This document shows, piece by piece, positions 31,734 through 44,858 of a stretch of 64,000 nucleotides of DNA. This DNA comes from Mesostigma viride (Eukaryota; Streptophyta; Mesostigmatophyceae; Mesostigmatales; Mesostigmataceae). The stretch covers positions 2,539,834 through 2,603,833 of the forward strand of contig RPFO01000213.1 in the NCBI GenBank assembly GCA_009746045.1, written 5' to 3'. The notes under the pieces are model-generated. The model was given only the letters and a program-made list of their open reading frames with translations, made no database searches and was not told the DNA's origin. The position numbers were made by a program, and so were the translations under genes. Every line of letters begins with the position of its first letter. The stretch's first letter is position 1.

Positions 31734-34700
31734 TTACAAGGCCGAGCCGCCGTTGGGGTCTGCCCGGTTGCGAGCGTACATCTCCTTGATCTGCGCATCA
31801 AACACGTGCACCGCCTGCTGCCTCCGCACCTGCATGGTCATGCACACAAGATTAGCATGGAATCATGTCAGCCACCAACAGACATCACAGCTATGTTGTT
31901 ATGGAGAAAAAAACAACCCCTCCCCCCCTGAGGGGGACAGGAAGCTCCGGCCAGATGGAGGGTAGAAACTACAATGATGCCAAGGAGAAAACACAAATAG
32001 CTACAACACAAGTCACTGAACTCATCAGCTTGACTATAGCCATGACACACGACATTCGGCAGCATGAATACACCCCCCCCTCCCCGCCCACTTCACCTTT
32101 CATCTGGGCTCTAAGCCGCTCAGCATTTACCGTATGATAAACACACACACACACACACTCCCCCCTCACCTTGAAACATGGGCGTAAGCATCCCATTCTC
32201 GCTCAATGCAAGTAGCACCCAACCATATGAATAACAGCCTCTCTCTCCCACCTCCTTGAGCGTGGGGGTGAGCATCTCGTTCTCTAACAAAAGAAGTACC
32301 AGTTCCCTACCATGAGAATAATGTGTGTCTCCCCCCCCCCCTCTTTCCCCTCACCTTGGAACTTGTGCGTGAGCATCTCGCTCTCTAACAAAAGAAGTAC
32401 CATGCTACCACATAAATAACAGTCTCCCTCTCCCCCCTCACCTTGAATGTGGGCGTGAGCATCTCGTTCTCCACGCTGAACAGCTCCGGCGAGAGGTGGA
32501 TGTCCTTCACCTGCTCAAAGCCACGCATCTGCGGGGAATAGGGCAGGGGGGCAGGGGAGAGGGGACAGGTGGCACCAGGCGGTATACAAGGACAGGTGGG
32601 AGCAGGCGGGGGGGTTGGTTGGCACAATGGTATATGGTCTCCTCCGCACGGCAGGCACAAACATGGAAGGGCAGGCAGAATCCAACGTGGCAACATGGTT
32701 GTAATGTCGTGGCCAGATCTAGGGGACCCTGTGGTTCACAATTGTGTGCATGCACACTCACGCATTGCCTTGGCATCACAAAGTCAGTAGCGATATCATG
32801 GCATTGGTTTGCACTGGGAGAGGGATGAAGGTAGCAGAGGAAACCATCAGGAGGGGGAGTACCTGAACTCCCTGCCAGAAGAAACAGCCAAATGCATTGA
32901 AAGGACAGCATTAATAATTAAGTAGATATATTTGGGTGCCGGAAAATTGAGGTATACTTAGGCACCAGAACTTGCTCTCTCCACCTCCTGGAAACCCGCT
33001 GGCATCCGACACATTAAATGTGTCGGATGCCAGCGGGTTACAAGGAGGTGGTCACATTAGCTACGCAGGATTAGCATACCGCTACCAGCAGCAGACAGCG
33101 TTTGTACATTTCGAAAGCATTTACTAGCCACTATGTTCGGGTATAAGACAGCGCCTGTACCTGCTGGTTATTGGGACATTTGCTTATGTTGGTCTCCAGT
33201 TACCAGGCAGCCCTCTTACCTGCGCCTCCTTGGCCGTCGCATGCATCGCGTTGAGCACCGCCGCCTTCACCTCCGGGTCCGCGCACAGCGCCTTGAAGTC
33301 ATCCGCGTTCTGCGAACCCCAAGCGAAACAAGGATCGAATGGAGTGTGATGATTGCACAAGGAAGCGCGTTGGGTACAGAACAACCGCGCGCATCCATTC
33401 ACCTACTGCGATGTGTGCCAAGTCACGGGTGCCTTCCAATCCGCACTCCCATCCACTGGTGAGGAAACCCACCTTGGGGCCCGACTACCACCATAAACGC
33501 CACGCCATGCCACGCCACGCCACGCCACGCCACGCCACGCCTTGCCATCCCGCGAGATCCGCGTTCAACCCAAAAGCACATTCCCCTAGACCCTCGGCTC
33601 CTCCCGAAAATCGCGCAGTTCGAAGCTCATGCATCACTGCAAACAAATGCAGCGGAAAATGCCTCGCACAAAAGTCGATACCACTGGCACCTGCTACGCA
33701 AACTACCGCTGGCACAATAGACCTGCCAATCTCGCGTGTACCAATCTATTAGCTTCCGCATCCACTCACCCACCTATGAGCAAAGTCAGTTATAATGCTC
33801 TCTGCTGGCTCGACCACTCACCCACATATCAGCAACGTCAGTCTTAGCACTCTCTGCTGGCGCATCCACTCACCCACCTATCAGCAAAATCAGTTTGTTC
33901 GCTCTCTGCTGGCGCATCCACTCACTGGCCACAATTATTTAGCAACACTCACCCCGATGCCTGTGTTGCGTGACCACTTGACGAGCTCCTCTTGATCGGG
34001 GACGACGATGCCGACCAAGAAGGAGGTCAGGCTGTCACCTGCAGTCATGATGGGGAAGGGGGGACCATGAAACGCCGGGGGCGGGGAAGGGGGGGCCAAG
34101 GGGGGGGGACCCCGGGGAGGGGGGACGGAGGACAAGGTGGGAAGGGGGATGGGACCATGTCAGGATTTGAGGCAGGGCATCAAGTTGTGGTAAGGACACA
34201 AGGGCACAAGGGGTAGCGGCAATGCAGGTGCTTGACAAGGAAAAGGGGGTCGCGGTAGCAATAATCTCGTTCAACGCACACACATAGTGTGGCGGCTGTT
34301 TGCATGATGTGATGCCAGGCATGGGATTGCCGCGACAAGCATGCCAGGCATGGCGTTGCGGCGACAAGCATGTGACGCAACAGTCAGGCAAGCAGGTGGA
34401 CCAACGCATGGGAACCGCGGTGCGGGGGGCGATCGGTATCTCTACATGTAAGTGTGGACAACGATCTAGGCATGGTTAAGTGTGGACAACTATCTAGGCA
34501 TGGTTAAGTGTGGACAACTATCTAGGCATGGTTGTTCACGTGGCGCCTCCACAAGCAACAACGACCCCGTTCCCACCAGGGACCCGTGGGGGGAAAAATG
34601 CCACAGAAGATCCCCCCCCCCCCCTCCCGCCAGAAGACGCCCCTTGACACTGGAAGCTGCCACGCACCGTGCACGAACACCTGCGCGACGAGCGGGCAGC

Positions 34701-37700
34701 GCAGGTATGTGTTCTCGATCTTCTCCGGCGCGATGTACTCGCCCTGCGCCAGCTTGAAGATGTTCTTCTTCCTGGGGGGAGGGGGGGGAAGGGAAGGGGG
34801 GGACGCAAGGAAAAGGGCGGCGGTAAATGCAAGGGTTATCGCAAGCACAAAAGGTTATCGCAAGGACAAGGGCGGACGCAAGGAGATGGCGGCACACATG
34901 AACAAGTGGCAGGTGACAGGTGACAGGTGGCAGGTGACATGTGACATGTGACATGTGACAGGTGACAGGTGACAGGTGACAGGTGACAGGTGACGAGGGA
35001 CATGTTCACAAAGCCCCCACTTAAGGGAAAGGGAGGCTGCAACACAGGACACCAAAGGTGGGGGCAAGGGGGCAAGGGGTCGGAAGAGAGAGCTCTCAGT
35101 GGGGCAAAAACCAACCGAGAGGCAAAAACCAAGCAAGGGGCAAAAACAAGGGCAAGGGGCAAAAACAAGGGCAAGGGGCAAAAACAAGGGCAAGGGGCAA
35201 CAACCAAGCAAGGGGCAAAAACAAGGGCAAGGGGCAAAAACCAAGCAAGGGGCAAAAACCAAGCCAGGGGCAAAAACCAAGCCAGGGGCAAAAACCAAGC
35301 AAGGGGCAAAAACCAAGCAAGGGGCAAAAACCAAGCAAGGGGCAAAAACCAAGCAAGGGGCAAAAACCAAGTAAGGGGCAAAACCAAGCAAGTGGCAAAA
35401 ACCAAGCAAGGGGCAAAAACCAAGCAAGGGGAAAAAACCAAGCGAGGGGCAAAAACCAAGCAAGGGGCAAAAACCAAGCAAGGGGCAAAAACCAAGCAAG
35501 GGGCAACAACCAAGCAAGGGGCAAAAACCAAGCGAGGGGCAAAGCATACAAAGGGGCGCACACACGGAGACATATCAGAGCACTTCATTCAGTTGCGGCC
35601 ACACTGGGGCAATATAGTTGTCCGCGACCATGTCCCTCCACAAGGTGTTTCCTGTTTCATGGACAGTCAACCGCTATACAGCATCTGAGGATACCAAGGA
35701 GGCGAACAGGGTGGGTAAGGGGCGTGAAGGGGTGGTACAAGGCTGCGTGTGGGCGGTGGCTGTGGCTTGGGGCCAGGTGCAGCAGGGCAGATTGGAAGGC
35801 GAAAATGACATAGCCTGTAGCAAAATTTACGGCATGCAGCAATTGATGTGACACGTTGCACACAAGAGCGGCCAGCATGCCCTGCCAGGGCTACCTGTCG
35901 ATGATCTTGAGCCGCCCCCCAGGCAGCCACATGCCGATGTCGCCCGTGTGGAGCCACCCCTCCGCGTCGATCACCTCCGCGCTGGTGTTGCCGCACACAC
36001 ACGCCGGCCATGCCACGCACCCATCCAGGAAGCATACCGAGAAGCGAAATAATCGTGGCGATGAGTGCACATGTGCAAGCAACACAGTGACACACGCAAA
36101 ATGAACGCGGGAGGCACAAACATGCGACGAAAAAGGAGAGCATGTCAATGGTTTCTCGTCCGTCTATAAATCTTACGTCTGCACCGGGTCCTTGTAGTAC
36201 TCCTTGAACACGATGGGCCCCCGCACGCAGATCTCCCCTCGTGGGTATGGCTTGTCGCGCGTGAGGTACTCCATCTCCGGTATGTCCTGCAGCTTGATCT
36301 CTGGACATTGCAGGCAACATAAGTTTGAGGGCAACCAATAGGCACGAGAGCGTCAGGGAGGGGAGGGAGGGACGGCAGAATAAGGAGGCAAAAGAGAAAG
36401 GGGGGGAGGTAGCATGGCCATGCATGCATGAGAGAAAGGGGAGGGGGCAAGGAAAAAGTCATCAGGCCGGAAGAACCACGGCGTCCCACGCGGCATGCAT
36501 GCGAGGAATCCCACAAGGCATCAGCAACCTGCTTGCTCTCTGGAGCATGCAAGAAGCAAGTTCAAGCAGGTGGGCGAGAGCAAGATGGGCGGCAAGGCAG
36601 GGGCAGCAAGAGGTGGAGGGGGGGGGGGGGGAAATGGGGGGGCACAAGACCGTGACAACAAAGCAACTGCAAGTTGTAAAGCAGGTCTCCGACGACAGCT
36701 TGACGGCATGCCAAGACATGAGGCCAACAAGATCCCCCCGACAGTAGCCCCCAGTAAGAGCCCCAACGACCCTAGTACAAGCCCCTACAAGCCGCATCAT
36801 GCCGCTTGTCATCCCGTAATGCCCCTTATGGTCCACAGTGCAACCAGTGCAGATCTGACGCGTTGCCATGCGCTGTATTTGCTCACCGCACGCTGGGTTG
36901 GGCGAGCCCACGTGTCCGCTCGTGTTGTCGCCCTCCTCCGACATGGAAATGACACACGCACTCTCGGTCATGCCATAGCCCTCAATCACGCGGCCACCCA
37001 GGCAGCTGGGGGGCGGGGAGGTGGTGGTGGGAGGGGTAGTGATGGAGAGGAAACCGAGCCGGGCATGGGTCAACACACAAGGATGCATGAAGACAGGCCG
37101 GCGTAACACTAATGACTGCAAGAACAATAACAGTAAAATAATAATAACAATAATAATAATAATAAGCGCAATAATGAGATTGACTCTACGGTAGTAGATC
37201 ATCAATATCTGGAGTGCCTACCGACTGCACGTCGTCTTAGCCAGGCCTCTGGTTCGGCACGCACCCCCTTGACAACCATCCCAACCGGCAGCCCTACACG
37301 CCTAGTCAGCATCTGAGGAACCGCACCGGATACCGTCCCGACAACCGTCCTGTGTCAATCGTCAACAAGGAAACTGCGCCCCGTTGCTCACACGCGCACA
37401 AGCTCCACCACTTGCTCGCACCACACACACGTGAAGTGTGGAACAGGAAACCCCCCGGCAGGTAGAAACAGACAGAAGAACCCCAGCCGGTAAAGGCAGT
37501 CAGCACAACAAACCATCTGACATACGTTCGTAAAAAACTATGAGCAATGGGACTTGGATCAGCGCCACAAAGGAACAATCCGCTAAATACTGCTGTAGGT
37601 AAGAGTTTAGATCGCCCACGCTCACATCTGCATGAACATTATGGTGCATAGATACAAATTGGACATACATGGGGTAAACATGGGACATACGGACACACAT

Positions 37701-40700
37701 GGGGATGAATATATTGATAGCGAGTACACATTGCCTGCGCTCACGTCTGCACAAATTCAAACACCCCCTTGCACACACCGAATATACAAGCACGGACTAC
37801 ACATGGGATCTGATGGATATGTGTAGAGTACACATAGCCTGATGACTCACATCTGCACGGACCCCAACCCCTCCTTGTTCTCCTGCACTGACCCTCACTC
37901 AAATTTCCATGGGCTCCAACCCCTCCTTGTTCTCCTACACTGACCCACACTCACATCTGCATGAACTCAAACACCTCCTTGGCGATGGGCGACGCGCCCG
38001 TGCAGAGGATGCGCACGCGGCCACCCAGCGCCGCGCGGATCTTGCTGAAGACCAGGCGGTCCCAGATGGGGGACGGCTGCGTGCCTGCAGTGCACACACA
38101 ATAAGAAACTGATGCCATTGAGTAACCACATGCCAATGCCCAAAGGTGTGTGCCCGCACGCACACGAGGGGCCAGTAGCCGACGCGTTGGGTAGACAAAT
38201 GCCAATCCCCAGAATTCACACTGTATGAGATTCCGAATGATTGTTTGTAAAGCAATTTGTTCCTGAGGTCATGGGTAGCCGCGTGGGACCGGCCACAACA
38301 CGGCCTAGGGCAATGACACGCAGGTCAGACACACGGCTGCCCATGAGTGCTGTTGAGGTGGAAAACCTGTAAGAGAAATGGTTGGCTTGCGATTGAGTAG
38401 TGCAGGCTGCAGAGTAGCGGAGGCTACAGTTCATGCGGAGACGTGGTGGATGCGGAAGAGGTGGTGAATGCGGAGACCTGGTGCCATCGGCGGCCTACCT
38501 CCCTCGATCGCCCGCTTCTTGGCGTTGTACGCGGCTTGGAAGAGACGCTGCCGCATGTTGGACGAGTTGCGCACTGATGCCATCACCCTGGTAGTGACGG
38601 GGGGAGGATGGGTGCAAGGTGAGAAATATTCATCAATAAGAAATATATAAGATTTACAGACAACAAAAAACGCGCAGAAGTGAGCACGGTAGAGCACAGA
38701 GAATGTAGAGTCAACTGGATACCCAGCGCCCGTATTTTGATGGCAGGAAAGCTGTAACCGGGTAGTCAAATCTGTTGGAGAAAAGGCAATCAAACAGGGG
38801 AAGCCGGGACTAAGTGACAGGCCTTGGTAAGCAAAGGAGGCCACGCGGTCAAGCGGGAACCATCGATACTTTCCAACATCTAGCGTGGCCTGGTATATAT
38901 GGTCAGCGCGGAAATTCCAGGTCAACTGGCTACTCCAGAAAAAGAGGGAAATATATTCAAACTTCAGCTCAATTGCACAGTCCATGGTTGTGACCGATGA
39001 CAACAGAAAGCCGTACCCATCCATGCCGCCCGCTCCACGCCTTCCCCCTCCCCATGCCCCTCACCCTCCCCAGCCCCAACCCCTCCCATCGCCTTCTGCT
39101 GACCAACCAACGAATGCCCAGTACACCCTTTTCCCCTTGCCCCCCACACTCCTTTTCCATGACAGCTTTCCCCTGTCGCTACCATCTGCAGACGCCTTTT
39201 GCATAGTAACGAGGGACCGTGGCCAGGGCATGCGCGTCCCCCTTCCCACCTATGCCGACCTCGCGCCCTTGACAATGTTGAACCAAGGGCAAACAACTAG
39301 CTTAAACTCTTCATGTTGGGTTTTCCCTTTTTGGCTGCACAGGCCATCACCTAGGTCCCACCCACACAATAAAATCCTTGCCATGCCTTCACCCCATCAT
39401 GCAACTCATCATGCCTCCCCTCCCCTCCCCTCCCCTCCCCTCCCATCCCCCTCCCCTCCCCATCCCCTCCCCTCCCCTCCCCTCCCCTCCCCTCGCCTCC
39501 CCTGTCCAACCGGTTGGGTAGTTAGCATATGGAAGACGAGCATGCGGGCGCATCCGACCTGGGCATCCCAAGGGCGGTCTCTTCCCTAGTCCAAGATCCA
39601 CTCGTCCTAGATCCTCAACCCACCCACGAAAATAGGGCTTCAACAAAGCAACCTTCCCAAGTCCCAGACGCACTTGTCATAGATGCGGTTCCACAGCCGG
39701 GGCACGCTGATGAAGAGCGTGGGCCTGAGCACGGCGATGTCGTCCAACAGCTTCTGGACATCGCCCGAGTAGAACCCGATTGCCGTGCCCGAGTGCAGGC
39801 AGTTGATGAGCGTGACACGCTCGTAGATGTGCGCGAGCGGCAGGTACGAGATGTGCACGTCCGACGCGCCCGTCTTCACCATCATCAGCTGGCCTGCCGC
39901 GTTGGCCACCATGTTCCGGTGGGACAGCACCGCACCCTTGGGGTTTCCCGTCGTCCCGGACGTGTAGCAGATGGTCGCCATGTCGCTCGGTTTGGGTGGG
40001 TGGTGGGGGCTCGGGTACGAGCGGCCCTGTCGATGAACCAGGGAGAGTGAGGGGGCGAAGGGGCGAAGGGGCGAAGGGGCGAAGGGGCGAAGGGGCGAAG
40101 GGGCGAAGGGGCGAAGGGGCGAAGGGGCGAAGGGGCGAAGGGGCGAAGGGGCGAAGGGGCGAAGGGGCGAAGGGGCGAAGGGGCGAAGGGGCGAAGGGGC
40201 GAAGGGGCGAAGGGGAGAAGGGGAGAAGGGGAGAAGGGGAGAAGGGGAGAAGGGGAGAAGGGGAGAAGGGGAGAAGGGGAGAAGGGGAGAAGGGGAGAAG
40301 GGGAGAAGGGGAGAAGGGGAGAAGGGGAGAAGGGGAGAAGGGGAGAAGGGGAGAAGGGGAGAAGGGGAGAAGGGGAGAAGGGGAGAAGGGGAGAAGGGGA
40401 GAAGGGGAGAAGGGGAGAAGGGGAGAAGGGGAGAAGGGGAGAAGGGGAGAAGGGGAGAAGGGGAGAAGGGGAGAAGGGGAGAAGGGGAGAAGGGGAGAAG
40501 GGGAGAAGGGGAGAAGGGGAGAAGGGGAGAAGGGGAGAAGGGGAGAAGGGGAGAAGGGGAGAAGGGGAGAAGGGGAGAAGGGGAGAAGGGGAGAAGGGGA
40601 GAAGGGGAGAAGGGGAGAAGGGGAGAAGGGGAGAAGGGGAGAAGGGGAGAAGGGGAGAAGGGGAGAAGGGGAGAAGGGGAGAAGGGGAGAAGGGGAGAAG

Positions 40701-43700
40701 GGGAGAAGGGGGGAAGGGGAGAAGGGGAGAAGGGGAGAAGGGGGGAAGGGGAGAAGGGGAGAAGGGGAGAAGGGGAGAAAGGGAGAAGGGGAGAAGGGGA
40801 GAAGGGGAGAAGGGGAGAAGGGGAGAAGGGGAGACGGGGAGAAGGGGAGAAGGGGAGAAGAGGGGGAATAATTGGCCCCGCCAGGGGGCATAGAGGGGGT
40901 GAAGGAGAGAGGGGTATCCATTGGCCAAGTTTGCAAAAAGTATCAGTTCCTTGAATGATAATCCAATCTTCATACCCACCAACGAGTAAGAACATGCAAG
41001 CCATCTCATCTGAAGTACACCATGTCGGGGATCAACATCATCATCAAAGTTCGACGCATTGAAGAGTATGTTTCACTTCTGGAAGATTGTGAGGGAACAA
41101 CTTGCAGTGGGTATTTCAGGGAGCGGTCTGCTTGCTATGCTCATACATGGTACGGTCTATCATTTGAAAAAACTGTCATGCTGGTTGAATCATGCGTGAC
41201 ATTACAATCATCAAGCATAGGCAGGTGATACGCGAAAGCTACTCGGGCTGAAGCAGTTACATAACACACAAAAAGGCATCGGCGGGATGACGACAGCTGC
41301 GCCACCCCGTACATGAGATGACCGCCGGAGGCACAGTGAAAATGTGCAGAGGGGAAGATAATAACTCAATGAGAAAGTAACTCGTCTGCACAAATACATG
41401 ACTGACCAAGCGGAAACGACAGCACAGCCCCTGCTCTGGCAACCTGACGGCGACCAGCGAACATAACATCACATGGGAAAGCTACACCCATTACCTACAA
41501 CTAACACACACGACATCTACAAGCAACACCCATTACACCTAAAGCGACACCCATTACCTACAAGTGGAACCATCCGATGGTGGCTCCCTTCCCATTACCT
41601 GCCTATACGTATGACATCCATACGTGGGAGGAATGGCTGTAACTAACCTCAGAGAGGCGTTTTCCTTGCCTCATGTGGCCACAGGCTGGCAACATAGACG
41701 CACCGTCTGCAGCAGCTGCCGGAAGGAGAGGATCGCGCAGTCCTTGCTGTGCGTGGTGTCGGGTGGGGGGAACGCTTTCTGGGTGGGACGGGTGACCTGC
41801 CACCCACGCGAGGGGAGGCATGGCCCACAGCAGACAAGGGCCCACGGAAGGCATGGCCCCACAGGAGACAAGGACCCCGAGTAGGCATGGCCTCGTCCAG
41901 ATCAGGCACTTGCTTTCAAAACATACTTTCAAAGACAGGCTATTAGAACGTGATTTTGACGTGTGCTTTCGAAACGTGCTCAAGTAAATGTATCAAACCA
42001 AAACGTCGTCGATGACCTGGCAGAGTCATGTTGGCAGACATGACCACACACACAGTGAATGAAGACGCAGGGTACATGATCAGGAGTACCCTGGCCCACA
42101 GGTATGCAGAATGGCCCACCAGAGACGGCCAGGGTGATCCTGGGCGCCCGGCCAGACGTGCTCGTCTCAGAACGCATGTGAGATGATGATGTGGCACGCG
42201 CGACGCGCCTCTGAGGTGGTCTAGTTGCGCACCAGCATTCCGCGGAAGGAAGGGAATGAGCAAAAGGACGGGTGTGGTGGGGACGTGCCAACTGGCTGCC
42301 TTTACTCGTGATGACAACGCTCCCAAAGAGGGTCTGATTGCGCACAAAAACACGGCCAAAGAAGGGGAAATCAGGAAAAGCGCTAACTGGCTGACTCACG
42401 ATCACGATGCGCAGCGTGGGGCATTCGGGCCAGGCCTTCATCATCTGCACCGCCGACACGAGTAGATACCAGCCACGCGACGGCCAGGTGGGGAACAAAG
42501 GGGAGGCGACAGGATAGCCAGACGACAGCAACCAAAGACCAATATTGTGTCAGCTGGAAGGAGCTCCGCACACATTGTTGTGTTCAGCTTCAACAACCAA
42601 AGCAAAGGAAGCAAACCACCACCACAACAGCAGAGCCACCTTCGGTATGTTCTTTCATAGCGAATGGGGGCATGTTACCAGGCAAAGTGCGGACAGAGTC
42701 TGACCTGTACCATGCACCCAAGTTGAAGAAGGCCCACCCCTGCCAGCTACTGCCAGGTCAAATGAGATCTGACACCATGAAAAAAAAAACGTCTGGGCAA
42801 GCAGGCCATGGTAGCAAGCCCATGTGCCACTTGTCACTTCTGTGCATGTGCAGGAGAGCATTCCATCTGCAAGAGAAATCTCCTATCTAGTTCTCCATAG
42901 GCCCTACCTAGTGGGCAACGGTGTGTCCATAGCAGTGGCCTCGCAAGCCCCCAGTGCGCATGACACAAAGCATGCCCAAATTTCCAGCCCACGAGGAGAT
43001 AAAGGCGCATTGTTGCGCTGGAGAACCATTCGTGTATGCTGTGTGTTTTGTTCATGGACGGATCAAAGTCATGGATGGGGTCATGGGCTCCTACGCGCAC
43101 CGCATCGTCAGGACGTACCATCTAGTGCATGTGTCCCCAAAGCATCACTCCCCCAAGGAACATGTCTAGAAATGCACAAGTCTCCAAATGCCCCTGTGCA
43201 TCTGTCACTATTGTGGCCAGCACACAAGCATCCTTGCGGGATCCAACCACAGCCTCCCATCTCATCGGAAACACATCTTGTTGCTACTCAGTGTAACGAC
43301 TGGTAAAATACCAACAATTGTGCAACTTCACCCAACCAAGCAGATTGCAAGCATACAGCTGGATGGCACAGTGACCATCGCTGGAAGCACAATGGCCCAG
43401 CAGGATGGCGCAGTGCGGCCCCCTCACCATGTCGAGCTTGTCATGAGGACAGAATACAACAGCGCAAACAAGTCACACCTAGCCAATGGCAAAGCAGTAT
43501 CCTACGCCCCGGCCCCCCTCACCTAGTCGCACTGGTCGTGCCAGCAGCTGAATACGCATTATTGACAGATGGGTCATGCCTAGCCAACAACGCCACCACC
43601 ACGTTCCCGCTCCCTTTTCGCCCACCCATCACTCATTGTGTTGAGCTTACCGTGGGAGCAGACCAAAAAACAAATAATTGACAGATGTGTCATGGCTAGT

Positions 43701-44434
43701 CCACGACGCCACCCCCATATTCCCACCACCATCAGCACCACCACCCCTCACCGTGTCAAGCTTGTCGTGGGAGCACACCACCACCTCGATGCCTGCGTGG
43801 TTGATGATGAACTGCACCACGCCGGGGCCTGGCGGACGCAACGGGGGGACGGGCGCAGGCACACATGGCATGGAGACACGGCAGATAGAAATAGCCGGTA
43901 GATATGCCAACAACGACGTGGAGCCGTCGGCATGAATAAATAGTAAGTAGCCACGGCAAGTACAAATGCCGACAACAACGTGAGGACATGAGGACATGGG
44001 CAAGTAGACATGCCAATAACAACCATGAGGGGGCATCAGACACGTTGACAAGGAATAATGAGAAGGATGAGAGGGCATAATGATGACAAGTAGATGCCGA
44101 TACTGGTGAGGGGGCATTGGGCAAGTTGGCAAGTCGACATGCCAACAACAAAGAAAGCGTTGGGAATGCTGGCAAGTCGACATGCATCCATCCAGCAGAA
44201 ACGTTCGGACAAAGATGCATCAGGCAGCTGCCGGCTGTGATCAGCATTCACCCATACTCCGCATCCAGCTTTGCCTCATAGTAAGCATAGCCATGGCTTA
44301 TACAAGTCCCCTGGGCATACCACGGGCGTCAAATAGCCTTCATCTGGCCAAATGGGGGTGCAGGTGGGATGGGGTGGGAGTTGGGGGAAGTGGAAGGAAA
44401 ACTGTATGATCGCAGCGTCACAACATAAGTGCTA

Positions 44435-44526
<92 letters not shown>

Positions 44527-44773
44527 GTGGGTGGGTGGGTGGGTGGGTGGGTGGGTGGGTGGGTGGGTGGGTGGGTGGGTGGGTGGGTGGGTGGGTGGGT
44601 GGGTGGGTGGGTGGGTGGGTGGGTGGGTGGGTGGGTGGGTGGGTGGGTGGGTGGGTGGGTGGGTGGGTGGGTGGGTGGGTGGGTGGGTGGGTGGGTGGGT
44701 GGGTGGGTGGGTGGGTGGGTGGGTGGGTGGGTGGGTGGGTGGGTGGGTGGGTGGGTGGGTGGATGGATGGATG

Positions 44774-44858
<85 letters not shown>

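Noticed and set aside
35058-35813. Reading frames of 230-250 residues on both strands
   Set aside because: Produced by the 18-bp repeat, whose length is a multiple of three; they cover an intron of the acyl-CoA synthetase.
39640-41004. A 454-residue Pro/Ser frame joined to acyl-CoA synthetase sequence
   Set aside because: The Pro-rich part is the 9-bp intronic array read through the exon-9 acceptor; family alignment shows the exon starts at 40026.
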